From Thermotoga maritima MSB8 (GTDB taxonomy: Bacteria > Thermotogota > Thermotogae > Thermotogales > Thermotogaceae), in NCBI RefSeq assembly GCF_000008545.1, contig NC_000853.1:386465-450464 (forward strand): 64,000 bases of DNA. Direction: 5' to 3'. Position numbers and translations under genes: made by a program. Shown one piece after another: positions 28,221 through 38,817 of the stretch. Under the pieces are notes generated by a model. That model saw only the letters and a list, made by a program, of their open reading frames with translations, did no database searches and was not told the DNA's origin. The number at the start of each line of letters is the position of its first letter. Within the stretch, counting starts at the first letter, position 1.

Positions 28221-29485
28221 ATCTTGATTTCCCCCTCCAGCATCTTCTTTCTGAACTCTTTTGGAAGGTAAACGAGGCCGAAGTTCTCGTCGAGTAGTCT
28301 GTCTTTGAAAGAAGACACGTCGAGTTTTTGAAGGATGAGGCCTGTGTAGATTCCGGCCCTGTCTATGTCGTTCACGAGGATAGCACCTACGAGTCTGTTG
28401 TCCTTCAACACCATTTTTTTGTAAGTATTTCCTTCTTCGAAGGTGAGGATTTCATACCCACCGTCTTCCACGTTCGAGTGCCCGACAGATATGGTTGGAA
28501 TACCGGCGAGTTCAACGGAGTTCATCGGGATACCGCCGGGATATCTCACGTTTTTCCCAGCCATGTTGTAGCCAGCCACTCTTCCCTGCGCAACGGCCAC
28601 AGGCCAGATGGCGATCGTTTTTCTCTGACCATCTATCAGATCGTAGAATTCAGTGCAGTCTCCCGCAGCGTAAACACCTTCCACGTTTGTTTCCATCTTT
28701 TCGTTCACCACAATACCGCGGTTTATTTCTATCCCGGAGTCTTTGAGAAATTCCACATTCGGCTTTACTCCAATTGCGATGACGAGAAGCTTTGTTGGGA
28801 TCTCCTTTCCGCTTTTTAGAACAACGGAGGAAACCGTGTCGTCACCGTTCACTTTCACCACTGTGTCGTTCGTTATAACGCTGCATCCTTCTTTTTTCAA
28901 AGCTTCGGTGATGATCTCAGATGCCTTTCTGTCGAAGGTAACAGAGAGTATCCTGTCTGCCAGTTCAACGATGGTGACCTTCACTCCGAGTTCCATCAGC
29001 GCTTCCGTTGTTTTAAGACCGATCAGACCTCCACCGAGCACCACGGCTTCTTTCACATCGTTTTCTTCTATGTACTTTTCTACCTTCTCTTCGTCTTCCC
29101 ACGTGGTGAATGTGAACACACCTTTCTTTCCAGTGAGTCCCTCTATGTTTGGAACAAACGGCTTTCCACCGGTGGCAATCAGGAGTTTGTCGTAGCGAAT
29201 TTCTTCTCCGCTGTCTGTTACTACTGTTTTCTCCTCTGGTATCACCTTTTCGACTCTTGTAGCGGGTTTTATATCGACCCTCATTTCTCTCAGATAGTCT
29301 TCCGTTCTGTAATACATCTTCTCCTCTGTGACCTTTCTTCCAAGCAAGTAGGTGATCAAAGGTCTTGAGTATCCCACGTATTTCTCTGCCGTGATCAGAA
29401 GGATTTCTCCTTCTTTGTCAACTTCTCTGATCGCTTCTATCGCGTTCAAACCGGCTGGTCCGGATCCAACTATCACGTACCTCAT
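28208..29485 (-). CDS. FAD/NAD(P)H oxidoreductase subunit of the glutamate synthase operon
   Basis: This is a 425-residue flavoprotein. It has FAD fold VIVGSGPAGLNAIEAI at the N-terminus, NAD(P)H fold AVVLGGGLIGLKTTEAL (~150) and VYAAGDCTEF (~270). It resembles NADH oxidase/rubredoxin reductase-type enzymes rather than the GltD small subunit, and there is no CxxxxC disulfide. Its place between the ferredoxin-like protein and the GXGXG protein suggests it feeds NAD(P)H electrons through the Fe-S protein to the FMN subunit, replacing GltD. The overlaps with both neighbours (4 and 13 nt) support a stoichiometric complex. The alternative is a stand-alone NADH oxidase. Confidence 0.82.
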   Translation of the reverse strand: MRYVIVGSGPAGLNAIEAIREVDKEGEILLITAEKYVGYSRPLITYLLGRKVTEEKMYYRTEDYLREMRVDIKPATRVEKVIPEEKTVVTDSGEEIRYDKLLIATGGKPFVPNIEGLTGKKGVFTFTTWEDEEKVEKYIEENDVKEAVVLGGGLIGLKTTEALMELGVKVTIVELADRILSVTFDRKASEIITEALKKEGCSVITNDTVVKVNGDDTVSSVVLKSGKEIPTKLLVIAIGVKPNVEFLKDSGIEINRGIVVNEKMETNVEGVYAAGDCTEFYDLIDGQRKTIAIWPVAVAQGRVAGYNMAGKNVRYPGGIPMNSVELAGIPTISVGHSNVEDGGYEILTFEEGNTYKKMVLKDNRLVGAILVNDIDRAGIYTGLILQKLDVSSFKDRLLDENFGLVYLPKEFRKKMLEGEIKIWLE

Positions 29486-29940
29486 TCTCTCACCTCAACC
29501 AGAACGAGCGCTTCGTTTGGACAGCCTTCGACACAGCCAGGAGTTCCTCTATCGGCACAGAGATCACACTTTGAGGCAACTTTCTTTTCTTTCGTGTTCC
29601 TTCTTATCACACCGAAGGGACAGGCCATCACACACATCCAGCATCCTACACACTTTTCTTGATTCACTCTGATGGCTCCTGTTTTTGGATCTCTGTGCAT
29701 CGCGCCCGTCATACAGGCCTTCAGACAGGATGGATCATCACAGTTTCTGCACTGAAGTGCGAAAGTGACGTAATCGTGCTCTTCCACTATCACGTTTGGT
29801 TCGGGAAGTTCCGGGACGTATCTGTACACCTTTATGAGGTTTCCCGTTCCCACCTGTGCAGCGACGCAGTTTATCTCACACAGCTTACATCCCATGCAGT
29901 ACTCTTCCCTGATAAGTATTCTTCTCACCGCTATCACCAC
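29482..29940 (-). CDS. Four-cluster ferredoxin-like electron transfer protein
   Basis: This is a 152-residue iron-sulfur protein with four cysteine clusters: CMGCKLCEINC near residue 15, CRNCDDPSCLKAC (~60), CVGCWMCVMACPFG (~90) and CDLCADRGTPGCVEGCP (~122). The layout is that of DmsB/HycB-type subunits carrying up to four [4Fe-4S] centres. No signal peptide is seen, so it is cytosolic. It is probably the wire between the NAD(P)H flavoprotein downstream and the FMN glutamate synthase subunit upstream. GTG start at 29940 overlaps the preceding gene by 7 nt. Confidence 0.85.
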   Translation of the reverse strand: MVIAVRRILIREEYCMGCKLCEINCVAAQVGTGNLIKVYRYVPELPEPNVIVEEHDYVTFALQCRNCDDPSCLKACMTGAMHRDPKTGAIRVNQEKCVGCWMCVMACPFGVIRRNTKEKKVASKCDLCADRGTPGCVEGCPNEALVLVEVRE

Positions 29941-31457
29941 GCCTCTCCTGCGGGTTTAATACCAAGGAGTTTCAACTCGTATTCGTGGAGTCCCACACCC
30001 CTGAGGACTTCCCTGTTGCCTCTCAGTGACTCTATGGCGTTGATACCCATTCCACCGAGGATTTCTTTTATCTCATGAGCCCAGGCTCTCAGAAGGTTCG
30101 CGGCTCTTCTTGCGCCTATCTCTGGATTCAGTCTCTTTGTGAGTTTTGGATCCTGGGTGGCGATTCCCCAGTTGCACTTTCCAAGGTAACACGTCTGACA
30201 GAGATGACAGCCGAGTGAAATGAGAGCGGCCGTTCCTATGTAAACCGCGTCCGCTCCGAGTGCGATCGCTTTGATCACATCGGCACTGTTTCTGATTCCA
30301 CCCGCAACCACGATAGAGGCCATGTGCCTTATGCCTTCCTCTCTGAGCCTCTGATCAACAACGGCTACAGCGAATTCTATGGGAATTCCGACGTGATCTC
30401 TTGTTATCTTGGGAGCGGCTCCTGTACCACCCCTTATACCGTCTATCACTATGTAGTCCGCACCGGCTCTGACTGCACCGGCAGCGATTGGAGCCACGTT
30501 GTGGACTGCAGCGATCTTGACACCAACTGGTTTTTCGTATCTTGTGGCTTCCTTTATGGCGTAGATGAGCTGTCTCAGGTCTTCTATGGAGTAGATGTCG
30601 TGGTGCGGTGCGGGAGAGAGAGCATCGGTTCCAACGGGAATCATTCTGGTTTCCGATATGGGCTCGGTGACCTTTTCTCCCGGAAGGTGTCCACCGATAC
30701 CCGGCTTTGCACCCTGCCCTATCTTTATCTCAACCGCAGATCCAGCGTTCAGATAATCTGCACTCACACCGAAGCGTCCGGATGCAACCTGAACGATCAT
30801 GTTGTCCTTGAACTCTCTCAGTTCTTTCGGGAGTCCTCCTTCACCTGTGTTGAAGAAGGTTCCCACGGTCCTTGCAGCTCTTGCGAGTGAAAGGATTGCG
30901 TTCAAACTGATCGAACCGTAGGACATGGCGGTGAACATGACTGGAACTTCCAGTTTGAGCTGAGGAGCGATCTCTGTTTTGAGTTTCACTGTTCCATCCT
31001 CGTCTTCTTCAATTTCCAGTTTTTCTTCTTTTCTTCCGATGTACGTTCTGATTTCCATGGGTTCTCTGAGGGGGTCTATCGAAGGATTCGTCACCTGACT
31101 CGCGTTGAGCACTATGCGGTCGAAATAGCTGAAATAAGGTCGGTCGTTGCCCATGCTGGTGAGAAGAACTCCTCCGGTTTCTGCCTGCTTCATGATGCCT
31201 ATGAGATGTTCTGGAGTCCAGTGGGCAAGAGGCCTTATGTCGAAATCGTTCTTTCGAACCGTGATGGCCTCTGTTGGACAGATAGCCTCACAGAAGTGAC
31301 ATCCAACACACTTGGTGTTTTCTGTGTACACTCTGTTGGCGTTTTCATCGTAGAAGTTCGCACCGTAGGAACAAACCCTCACACAGGCGAGACACCTTAT
31401 ACATTTATAATCATCGCGTTCCACAACAAATTCGGGGGGTACTTTTCTCTTAGCCAT
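29934..31457 (-). CDS. gltB: Glutamate synthase, FMN-binding central subunit (archaeal type)
   Basis: This is a 507-residue protein with two N-terminal [4Fe-4S] ferredoxin motifs ([14 protein letters not shown] and [15 protein letters not shown], residues ~18-65). A GltB FMN TIM barrel follows, with [36 protein letters not shown] and the cluster region [21 protein letters not shown] (~415). It converts 2-oxoglutarate and ammonia to glutamate using reduced Fe-S or NAD(P)H electrons. The ferredoxin fusion and separate amidotransferase are the archaeal form; published phylogeny of the T. maritima gene indicates exchange with archaea. It overlaps the amidotransferase gene by 8 nt. Confidence 0.92.
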
Positions 31458-32583
31458 TTTCTCCCTCCAGTACCACCTGAGTTTTCCTGGCGGATTTCAG
31501 CACTCCAACGACGGGATCACCGGCTTTTGGAGCCCAGACCTCATCAGGTTCCGGGCAAACAACTCTTATAGCGGACTCCTCGGAAGCGATGTATAGAAAG
31601 TCGTCTTTTGTAGCGGCGACGAGTGGTCTGAGCTTTATTCTGTCGTTCAGCCCCATCATCATGTTGTTGTTCGCAACGATAATGGCAAACGGTCCGTTCA
31701 AAAGTGCTCCTCCGTAGTTCATTCTCAAAGCGGTGTAGAGTTTTCTTTCCTCTTCTGGCATGAGGTCTATATCTTTCCAGAGAGGCGCTGCGAGGATCTT
31801 CGCTGTGAGCTGAGGACTGTAGCCGAACCGTCTCATGAAGAGATCCACCAGGTACGCTACCACTTCAGTGTCCGTCATGAGTGTACATTTGTAGCCGTAC
31901 GCTTCCAGAAACCTTCTGTTTATACCGTAGGAAGATATTTCTCCGTTGTGAACGACCGTCCAGTCGAGAATACCGAACGGATGTGCTCCTCCCCACCATC
32001 CGACGGTGTTTGTGGGGAACCTGTTGTGTGCTGTCCAGATGTAACCCTTGTACTCGTCTATTCTGTAGAAATCAGCGATGTCTTCCGGAAATCCCACTCC
32101 CTTGAAAACACCCATGTTCTTTCCACTGGACATGACGAAGGCTCCGTTTATTTTTTCGTTTATGAACATGACAGTGCTGACGACAAAGTCCTCTTCGCTC
32201 ATGTCTTCAGGAATGAATTTTGGCTTCAGAAAATAGCGCCAGAGGATGTGGACTTCCTTGATGTGGGGATTTTTCCTGGTGGGGATGGGTTCACTTTCGA
32301 TGATTTCGTAGTGATCTTTTATGTATTCTTCGGCATTTTTCTTATCGAGATCGCTGTCGTAGAGCATGTGGAAACAGTAAAGATCTTTCAACTCCGGATA
32401 TATTCCATACGCAGCGTATCCAGCCCCAAGCCCGTTTCCTCTTTCTCTCATGAGTGCCATGCTTTCCACGATCACGCTACCGCTGAATCTCTTTCCAGAG
32501 GTGTTCATTATCCCGGAGACTCCACAGGCGGATGGGACTTTGAAATCTTTATCTGGTGTCAGACGGGGAAGGTCATAGGACAA
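31450..32583 (-). CDS. Glutamate synthase class-II glutamine amidotransferase subunit
   Basis: This is a 377-residue class-II (Ntn) amidotransferase that hydrolyses glutamine to supply ammonia. The catalytic cysteine is in [10 protein letters not shown] (~residue 20), preceded by a short propeptide-like stretch ([16 protein letters not shown]) as in archaeal GltB1 proteins. [34 protein letters not shown] and [13 protein letters not shown] match the glutaminase domain. The TTG at 32583 is selected because AGGAGGTG lies 6 nt upstream. It is the first gene of the glutamate synthase operon and sits behind the promoter at 32637. Confidence 0.9.
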
Positions 32584-32636
32584 GGCATTCACCTCCTGAA
32601 GGAGAAAAGCATGAATATAAAATCTTGTGTATAACA

Positions 32637-32664
32637 TTTATACCATATGTGTTCTCTCAATCAA
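32637..32664 (-). promoter_or_regulatory. Promoter of the glutamate synthase operon
   Basis: On the minus strand TTGATT (32664-32659) and TATAAA (32642-32637) are 16 nt apart, ~54 nt before the TTG start of the first gene. Confidence 0.65.
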
Positions 32665-32774
32665 AGGACTGTATCAGTATTGTTTCGTTTGAGAAAAGTA
32701 AAAGTCTGTTATGAAACATCCGTGTAATTATTCCAGTTATGGCATAAAAATTAATTTGGTCTGTGGATAAAGAA

Positions 32775-32799
32775 AAAGGGGATGCATTGCATCCCCTTT
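32775..32799 (-). terminator. Terminator of the tRNA-Gln gene
   Basis: A perfect palindrome with 12-bp arms (AAAGGGGATGCA / TGCATCCCCTTT, one central base), followed on the minus strand by TTCTTT, begins one base after the encoded CCA of the tRNA. Confidence 0.88.
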
Positions 32800-32800
32800 C

Positions 32801-32874
32801 TGGCTGGGAGGGGAGGACTCGAACCTCCACCAGCGGATCCAGAGTCCGCCGTCCTACCGTTAGACGACCTCCCA
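32801..32874 (-). tRNA. tRNA-Gln (anticodon CUG)
   Basis: Read on the minus strand, TGGGAGG (5') pairs with CCTCCCA (3') as the acceptor stem, followed by discriminator G and an encoded CCA. The D-arm contains TAACGGTAGGA, the anticodon stem is GCGGA/TCCGC with loop CTCTGGA (anticodon CTG), and the T-arm is GGAGG-TTCGAGT-CCTCC. The weak first pair U1-A72 is typical of tRNA-Gln. It reads CAG codons. It is a single-gene unit with its own promoter and terminator. Confidence 0.97.
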
Positions 32875-32886
32875 ACGGCCTTTCAA

Positions 32887-32915
32887 ATTATACATCAAGA
32901 ACAGGGATAGTTCAA
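32887..32915 (-). promoter_or_regulatory. Promoter of tRNA-Gln
   Basis: On the minus strand TTGAAC (32915-32910) and TATAAT (32892-32887) are 17 nt apart, 13 nt upstream of the mature tRNA 5' end. Confidence 0.85.
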
Positions 32916-32989
32916 GGGGTGGTGTTTCACGTTTTTTTCACGTTCAAGCTGATAGAATTTGATCAAGGTCAAAAATCGGGGTGATGAAC

Positions 32990-33641
32990 GTGAGAGTCCT
33001 TGTGGTAGAAGACGAAAGAGATCTCGCCGATCTGATAACCGAGGCTTTAAAGAAAGAAATGTTCACCGTCGATGTCTGTTACGATGGCGAAGAGGGTATG
33101 TACATGGCTTTGAACGAACCTTTCGATGTTGTGATTCTTGACATAATGCTTCCCGTCCACGATGGGTGGGAGATCCTGAAGTCTATGAGAGAAAGTGGAG
33201 TGAACACCCCCGTTTTGATGCTCACGGCTCTTTCGGATGTGGAGTACCGTGTGAAAGGTCTCAACATGGGAGCGGACGATTACCTTCCTAAACCCTTCGA
33301 TCTCAGAGAGCTCATAGCCAGGGTGAGAGCTCTCATCAGAAGAAAGAGCGAAAGCAAAAGCACAAAACTCGTGTGCGGTGACCTGATTCTGGATACAGCC
33401 ACTAAAAAGGCATACAGGGGCAGTAAAGAAATAGATTTGACAAAGAAAGAGTACCAAATTTTGGAATACCTTGTGATGAACAAAAACAGAGTTGTCACGA
33501 AGGAGGAGCTCCAGGAACACCTGTGGAGCTTCGATGATGAAGTTTTCTCCGATGTTTTGAGAAGTCATATAAAGAATTTGAGGAAAAAAGTGGACAAAGG
33601 GTTTAAAAAGAAAATAATTCACACGGTGAGAGGTATCGGTT

Positions 33642-33661
<20 letters not shown>
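32990..33661 (+). CDS. OmpR/PhoB-family response regulator
   Basis: This is a ~223-residue two-component regulator. The receiver domain begins MRVLVVEDE, has the phosphoacceptor Asp in VVILDIMLP (~51), and the conserved Thr/Lys positions in MLTALSD and YLPKPFDL. The C-terminal winged helix (DLTKKEYQILEYLVMNKNRVVTKEEL... DVLRSHIKNLRKKV) is OmpR-type. GTG at 32990 is favoured: GGGGTGA overlaps the ATG at 32984, too close to serve it. The kinase gene overlaps its end by 20 nt, so they are a cognate pair. Targets are unknown; tRNA-Gln is divergent and thymidine kinase convergent, giving no clue. Confidence 0.93.
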
Positions 33662-35433
<1,772 letters not shown>

Positions 35434-35471
35434 TTAACAATCTTCCCAGTCAAACTGAAACATTCTCATAA

Positions 35472-35620
35472 TTGACAGCGGTTTTTTGAATTGATAGTAT
35501 TGAGACATATAAAATCCTCCAGAAATTTATTCCCGAAAATTAGTAATAAATATCTAATCCAACATGGGGTTTGTGCCCTCTAAAAAAAAGAACCCCATGG
35601 TGTTTGTTTTTTGTTTTTCA
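35472..35620 (+). promoter_or_regulatory. amtB promoter and structured leader with possible attenuator
   Basis: The 307-nt gap 35398-35704 holds this leader. TTGACA (35472-35477) and TAGTAT (35495-35500), 17 nt apart, form a promoter ~200 nt before amtB. In the leader AGAAATTTATT (35521-35531) can pair with AATAAATATCT (35545-35555) with one mismatch. Then CATGGGGTT (35563-35571) pairs perfectly with AACCCCATG (35591-35599) over a 19-nt loop, and GTGTTTGTTTTTTGTTTTT follows. That second element looks like an intrinsic terminator inside the leader. No gene fits here. Regulation by attenuation is inference. Confidence 0.6.
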
Positions 35621-35704
35621 AGAATATTGTTTATTTGTATCATATTGATAGAGAATTAATCTTAAAAGAGTCAACAAACATATTTACCAAAAGGAGGTGT
35701 TTTT

Positions 35705-37012
35705 ATGCGAAAGAGAGTTTTTTCCTTGTTGCTAGTTCTTGCTTTTCTTTCTGTGGGTTTCGCCCAGGACGGTGTCACAGATGTCGGCTGGTCACTCGAC
35801 ATGGTCTGGATCCTCATTTCCGCAGCGCTGGTCTTCTTCATGCAAGCGGGTTTTGCCATGGTAGAGTCCGGTTTCACCCGCGCAAAGAACACGGTGAATG
35901 TGCTCATGAAAAACCTCATGGATTTTGCGATCGGATCTGTGGTCTTCTTCATCTTCGGCTACTGGATCATGTTCGGGAAACATCCTCTCACCTTTGATCC
36001 CTCCACAAAAGAAGGTCTCTGGGATTTTGCCATGTGGATGTTTCAGATGGCTTTCGCAGGTACGGCCGCGACGATTGTGTCCGGAGCGATGGCAGAGCGC
36101 ACTAAGTTTCCCGCGTACCTCGCTTACACAGGTTTCATAACAGGAATCATCTATTCGGTTGTTGGAAGGTGGATCTGGGGAGGAGGATGGCTTGCACAGA
36201 AAGGTTTTATCGATTTTGCAGGTTCCACAGTTGTTCATTCTGTTGGTGGATGGGCTGCCATGATAGGTGCATCCCTTCTTGGTCCCAGGTTTGGAAAGTA
36301 CGACAGTCAAGGTAATCCCAAGCCTATTCCAGGGCACAACATTCCTCTTGCTGCTCTCGGAACCTTCATCCTATGGTTTGGATGGTTCGGGTTCAATGGA
36401 GGAAGCACTCTTGCCGGAACGAACGGTGCGATAGGGATGATCATATTGAACACCAACCTCGCTGCTGCCACTGGAGCACTCGCTGCAATGGTCACCGTAT
36501 GGGCAAAATATGGAAAGCCGGATGCGAGTATGACGATGAACGGTGCTCTTGCTGGCCTTGTTGCCATCACCGCACCGTGTGCTGTGGTGTCTCCTGTGAG
36601 TTCTTTGATCATAGGAGCGATCGGAGGGGTGATCGTAGTGTTTGCGGTTGAGTTCTTCGACAAAGTTTTGAAAATCGACGATCCCGTTGGGGCCATATCC
36701 GTTCATGGTGTCAACGGTGCTTGGGGGACTCTCGCCGTGGGACTCTTTGCGGAGAGCAAGTACGCTCTTGCAAGCGGGATGGGGGATGTGAACGGACTCT
36801 TCTTCGGAGGAGGAGTGCATCAACTTGGAGTTCAGTTTCTGGGGGTGGTCAGTGTGTTTGCCTGGACGGTAGTGACCAGTTTCCTTGTTTTCTGGTTCAT
36901 CAAAAAGACAATTGGTTTGAGGGTAGACAGAGACATAGAGTTGAAGGGGCTGGATATAGAGGAGCACGGCATGGAAGGATACGCTGATTTTGAAATCTTC
37001 ACCACAAGATGA
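35705..37012 (+). CDS. amtB: Ammonium transporter AmtB
   Basis: This is a 435-residue trimeric ammonium channel of the inner membrane. Residues 1-20 ([18 protein letters not shown]) are a signal peptide, and 11 helices follow. [12 protein letters not shown], the phenylalanine gate region and [10 protein letters not shown] (~215) are conserved, and HSVGGW and HGVNGAWG carry the twin pore histidines. GGAGGTG precedes the ATG. It is followed 13 nt later by the PII gene, the usual amtB-glnK pairing in which PII plugs the channel when nitrogen is plentiful. Expression may be controlled by the leader at 35472. Confidence 0.97.
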   Translation: MRKRVFSLLLVLAFLSVGFAQDGVTDVGWSLDMVWILISAALVFFMQAGFAMVESGFTRAKNTVNVLMKNLMDFAIGSVVFFIFGYWIMFGKHPLTFDPSTKEGLWDFAMWMFQMAFAGTAATIVSGAMAERTKFPAYLAYTGFITGIIYSVVGRWIWGGGWLAQKGFIDFAGSTVVHSVGGWAAMIGASLLGPRFGKYDSQGNPKPIPGHNIPLAALGTFILWFGWFGFNGGSTLAGTNGAIGMIILNTNLAAATGALAAMVTVWAKYGKPDASMTMNGALAGLVAITAPCAVVSPVSSLIIGAIGGVIVVFAVEFFDKVLKIDDPVGAISVHGVNGAWGTLAVGLFAESKYALASGMGDVNGLFFGGGVHQLGVQFLGVVSVFAWTVVTSFLVFWFIKKTIGLRVDRDIELKGLDIEEHGMEGYADFEIFTTR

Positions 37013-37025
37013 AGGAGGTGACAGT

Positions 37026-37367
37026 ATGAAACTGATCATAGCTGTTATACAACCCCACAAGTTACCGGATGTGAAAAAGGCACTTTTCGATGCACAGGTT
37101 TACAAGATGACTGTCATGAACGTTCTTGGATGTGGTCAACAGAAGGGATACACAGAAACGTATCGAGGTGAAGTAGAAGAGGTGAATCTTCTCAAAAAGG
37201 TGATGCTTCTCATAGCGGTCAATGAAGAATTCGTTGAACCAACTATCGAGGCGATTCAAAAAGGGGCAAGGACAGGAAACATAGGAGATGGGAAAATTTT
37301 TGTGCTGGATCTGCTGGATTGCATTAGGATCAGAACGGGAGAAAGAGGACGGGAGGCCATAGGATAA
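37026..37367 (+). CDS. glnB: Nitrogen regulatory PII protein
   Basis: This is a 113-residue trimeric PII signal protein that senses ATP/ADP and 2-oxoglutarate. The fold is recognisable from [19 protein letters not shown], the T-loop [14 protein letters not shown] and B-loop [13 protein letters not shown]. In the T-loop the usual YRGAEY is YRGEVE, so the tyrosine uridylylated in proteobacteria is replaced by Glu; control by covalent modification is not expected. Linkage to amtB suggests its role is to gate ammonium uptake. The start at 37026 follows GGAGGTGA. No glnD or glnA is nearby. Confidence 0.95.
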   Translation: MKLIIAVIQPHKLPDVKKALFDAQVYKMTVMNVLGCGQQKGYTETYRGEVEEVNLLKKVMLLIAVNEEFVEPTIEAIQKGARTGNIGDGKIFVLDLLDCIRIRTGERGREAIG

Positions 37368-37378
37368 GGTTTCCTTTC

Positions 37379-37405
37379 GGGAGGAGAAACCTCCTCCCCT
37401 TTTTT
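37379..37405 (+). terminator. Terminator after amtB-glnB
   Basis: GGGAGGAG pairs with CTCCTCCC around AAAC, followed by CTTTTTT. Confidence 0.9.
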
Positions 37406-37452
37406 CGGCCTCCCTTGAAACGACGTCTGGGATTGAAATTATACTACAGAAG

Positions 37453-37484
37453 GCGAGGGCACGTAAAGCCCTCGCTTTTGTTTG
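37453..37484 (+). terminator. Second hairpin-T unit upstream of the deaminase gene
   Basis: GCGAGGGC (37453-37460) pairs with GCCCTCGC (37468-37475) over ACGTAAA, followed by TTTTGTTT. It lies ~50 nt beyond the glnB terminator and ~27 nt before the deaminase start. A TTGAAA...TTATAC pair (37416-37421, 37440-37445, 18 nt apart) lies between the two hairpins, so this may be a short attenuated leader rather than a back-up terminator. Confidence 0.65.
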
Positions 37485-37510
37485 TGATACAATCTCATAA
37501 GGGTGAGTTT

Positions 37511-38020
37511 GTGAAAGACAGGCTGGAGGAATATCTGAACAATCTGAAAATAGAGAAGAAACCAGATAGCAGAGAATCCTGGGACTCCTACTTCATGAGG
37601 ATTGCCAGGATGGTTAGTGAGCGATCGACCTGTGTTCACAGAAAAGTGGGAGCTGTGATTGTGAAAGATCACAGAATCCTCGCCACCGGATACAATCAGC
37701 CCCCCTCAAAATTTCCCCACTGCAACGAAATCGGATGTATCCGCGATGACCTTGAAATAAATTCTGGAGAACACCAGGAGATATGCTACGCGCTCCACGC
37801 GGAACAGAACGCATTGATGCAAGCGGCAAAGTTCGGTATAGCGGTCAACGGTGCTACCATATATGTCACGCACAAACCGTGTTCAATCTGTGCAAGACTC
37901 ATAGTTAACGCTGGAATAAAGAGAGTCGTTTACGAGAAGGATTATCCTGATCCTCTGACAGATTTCTTCTTCAAGTTCACGGGAGTGGAAAGTGTTCGTT
38001 TTGTAGGTGATGAGATGTGA
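37511..38020 (+). CDS. dCMP deaminase / ComE-type cytidine deaminase family
   Basis: This is a 169-residue zinc-dependent deaminase, probably converting dCMP to dUMP for dTMP synthesis. Zinc and catalytic motifs are LHAEQNA (~residue 97) and KPCSICARL (~120). The N-terminal WDSYFMRIARMVSERSTCVHRKVGAVIV is the dCMP deaminase signature. GTG at 37511 has GGGTGA 4 nt upstream; the ORF extends to 37415 but that part overlaps a terminator hairpin. It overlaps the next gene by 4 nt although they share no pathway. With tdk at 34843 it supplies pyrimidine deoxynucleotides. Confidence 0.92.
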   Translation: MKDRLEEYLNNLKIEKKPDSRESWDSYFMRIARMVSERSTCVHRKVGAVIVKDHRILATGYNQPPSKFPHCNEIGCIRDDLEINSGEHQEICYALHAEQNALMQAAKFGIAVNGATIYVTHKPCSICARLIVNAGIKRVVYEKDYPDPLTDFFFKFTGVESVRFVGDEM

Positions 38021-38817
38021 AAACGGAAAGACTCATTTCTTACCTCAGGCCGGGCAGGTGGCCGAGTGTCTGGTGCCCGGGTTGTGGGAACGGAATAGTC
38101 TTGAAAGCGTTCCTGGAAGCCGTAGATGACCTCGCACTTCCGAAAGAAAAAGTGGCTGTGGTGTCTGGAATCGGCTGTTCCTCGAGGGCCACAGGGTACC
38201 TCGATTTCAACACACTGCACACCCTTCATGGAAGGGCAATCGCCTTCGCAACGGGAGTGAAGCTGGCAAAGCCGGATTTCGAAGTGGTTGTGATGGGAGG
38301 AGACGGAGACATTCTCTCGATAGGTGGGAACCATTTCATACACGCGTGTAGGAGGAACATAGATATAACCGTTGTCATTTTCAACAACATGATATACGGC
38401 ATGACAGGTGGCCAGGTTTCTTCAACGACTCCTCAGTATTATCAGACTTCGACAACTCCTCTTGGGGCCTTTGAAAAACCGTTCGACGCGGTGGAGATAG
38501 CTCTCTCCGCTGGAGCCACTTTCGTTGCGAGAAGTACCGTTTATCACTACGATCACCTGGTGAGAGTCCTAAAAAAGGCCCTTCAGCACCGGGGAATTTC
38601 TGTTGTTGACGTTCTAACGAACTGTCACACCTACTTTGGACGGTACAACGGCATGCCCGAACCTCATCAGATGATGGAATACTTCAAGAACAACACGTGT
38701 TTTCTGGAACGACCCGAAGAAGGTAAAATAAAGATAGGAATCTTCCGTGAGGAAGAAAAAGAAGACTTTCTGACTGTTTACAGGCGTTTGACCAGAAAAG
38801 AAGGTGCGATGGAATGA
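38017..38817 (+). CDS. korB: 2-oxoacid:ferredoxin oxidoreductase, beta subunit
   Basis: This is a 266-residue thiamine-pyrophosphate subunit. The cluster/TPP signature WCPGCGNGIVLKAF (~19-32), SGIGCSSRA, LHGRAIAFATGVKLA and the TPP-Mg motif GGDGDILSIGGNHFIHACRRN (~92-112) are present; NMIYGMTGGQ follows. With CoA and ferredoxin such enzymes oxidise 2-oxoglutarate or a related 2-oxoacid. The gamma subunit follows with a 4-nt overlap, but the alpha and delta subunits that usually precede are absent here. Expression of beta+gamma alone needs an alpha subunit made elsewhere. The GTG start overlaps the deaminase stop. Confidence 0.9.
   Translation: MKTERLISYLRPGRWPSVWCPGCGNGIVLKAFLEAVDDLALPKEKVAVVSGIGCSSRATGYLDFNTLHTLHGRAIAFATGVKLAKPDFEVVVMGGDGDILSIGGNHFIHACRRNIDITVVIFNNMIYGMTGGQVSSTTPQYYQTSTTPLGAFEKPFDAVEIALSAGATFVARSTVYHYDHLVRVLKKALQHRGISVVDVLTNCHTYFGRYNGMPEPHQMMEYFKNNTCFLERPEEGKIKIGIFREEEKEDFLTVYRRLTRKEGAME

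Noticed and set aside
36371-37060. 229-aa minus-strand frame opposite amtB
   Set aside because: It runs entirely antisense to a certain gene, with no ribosome site.
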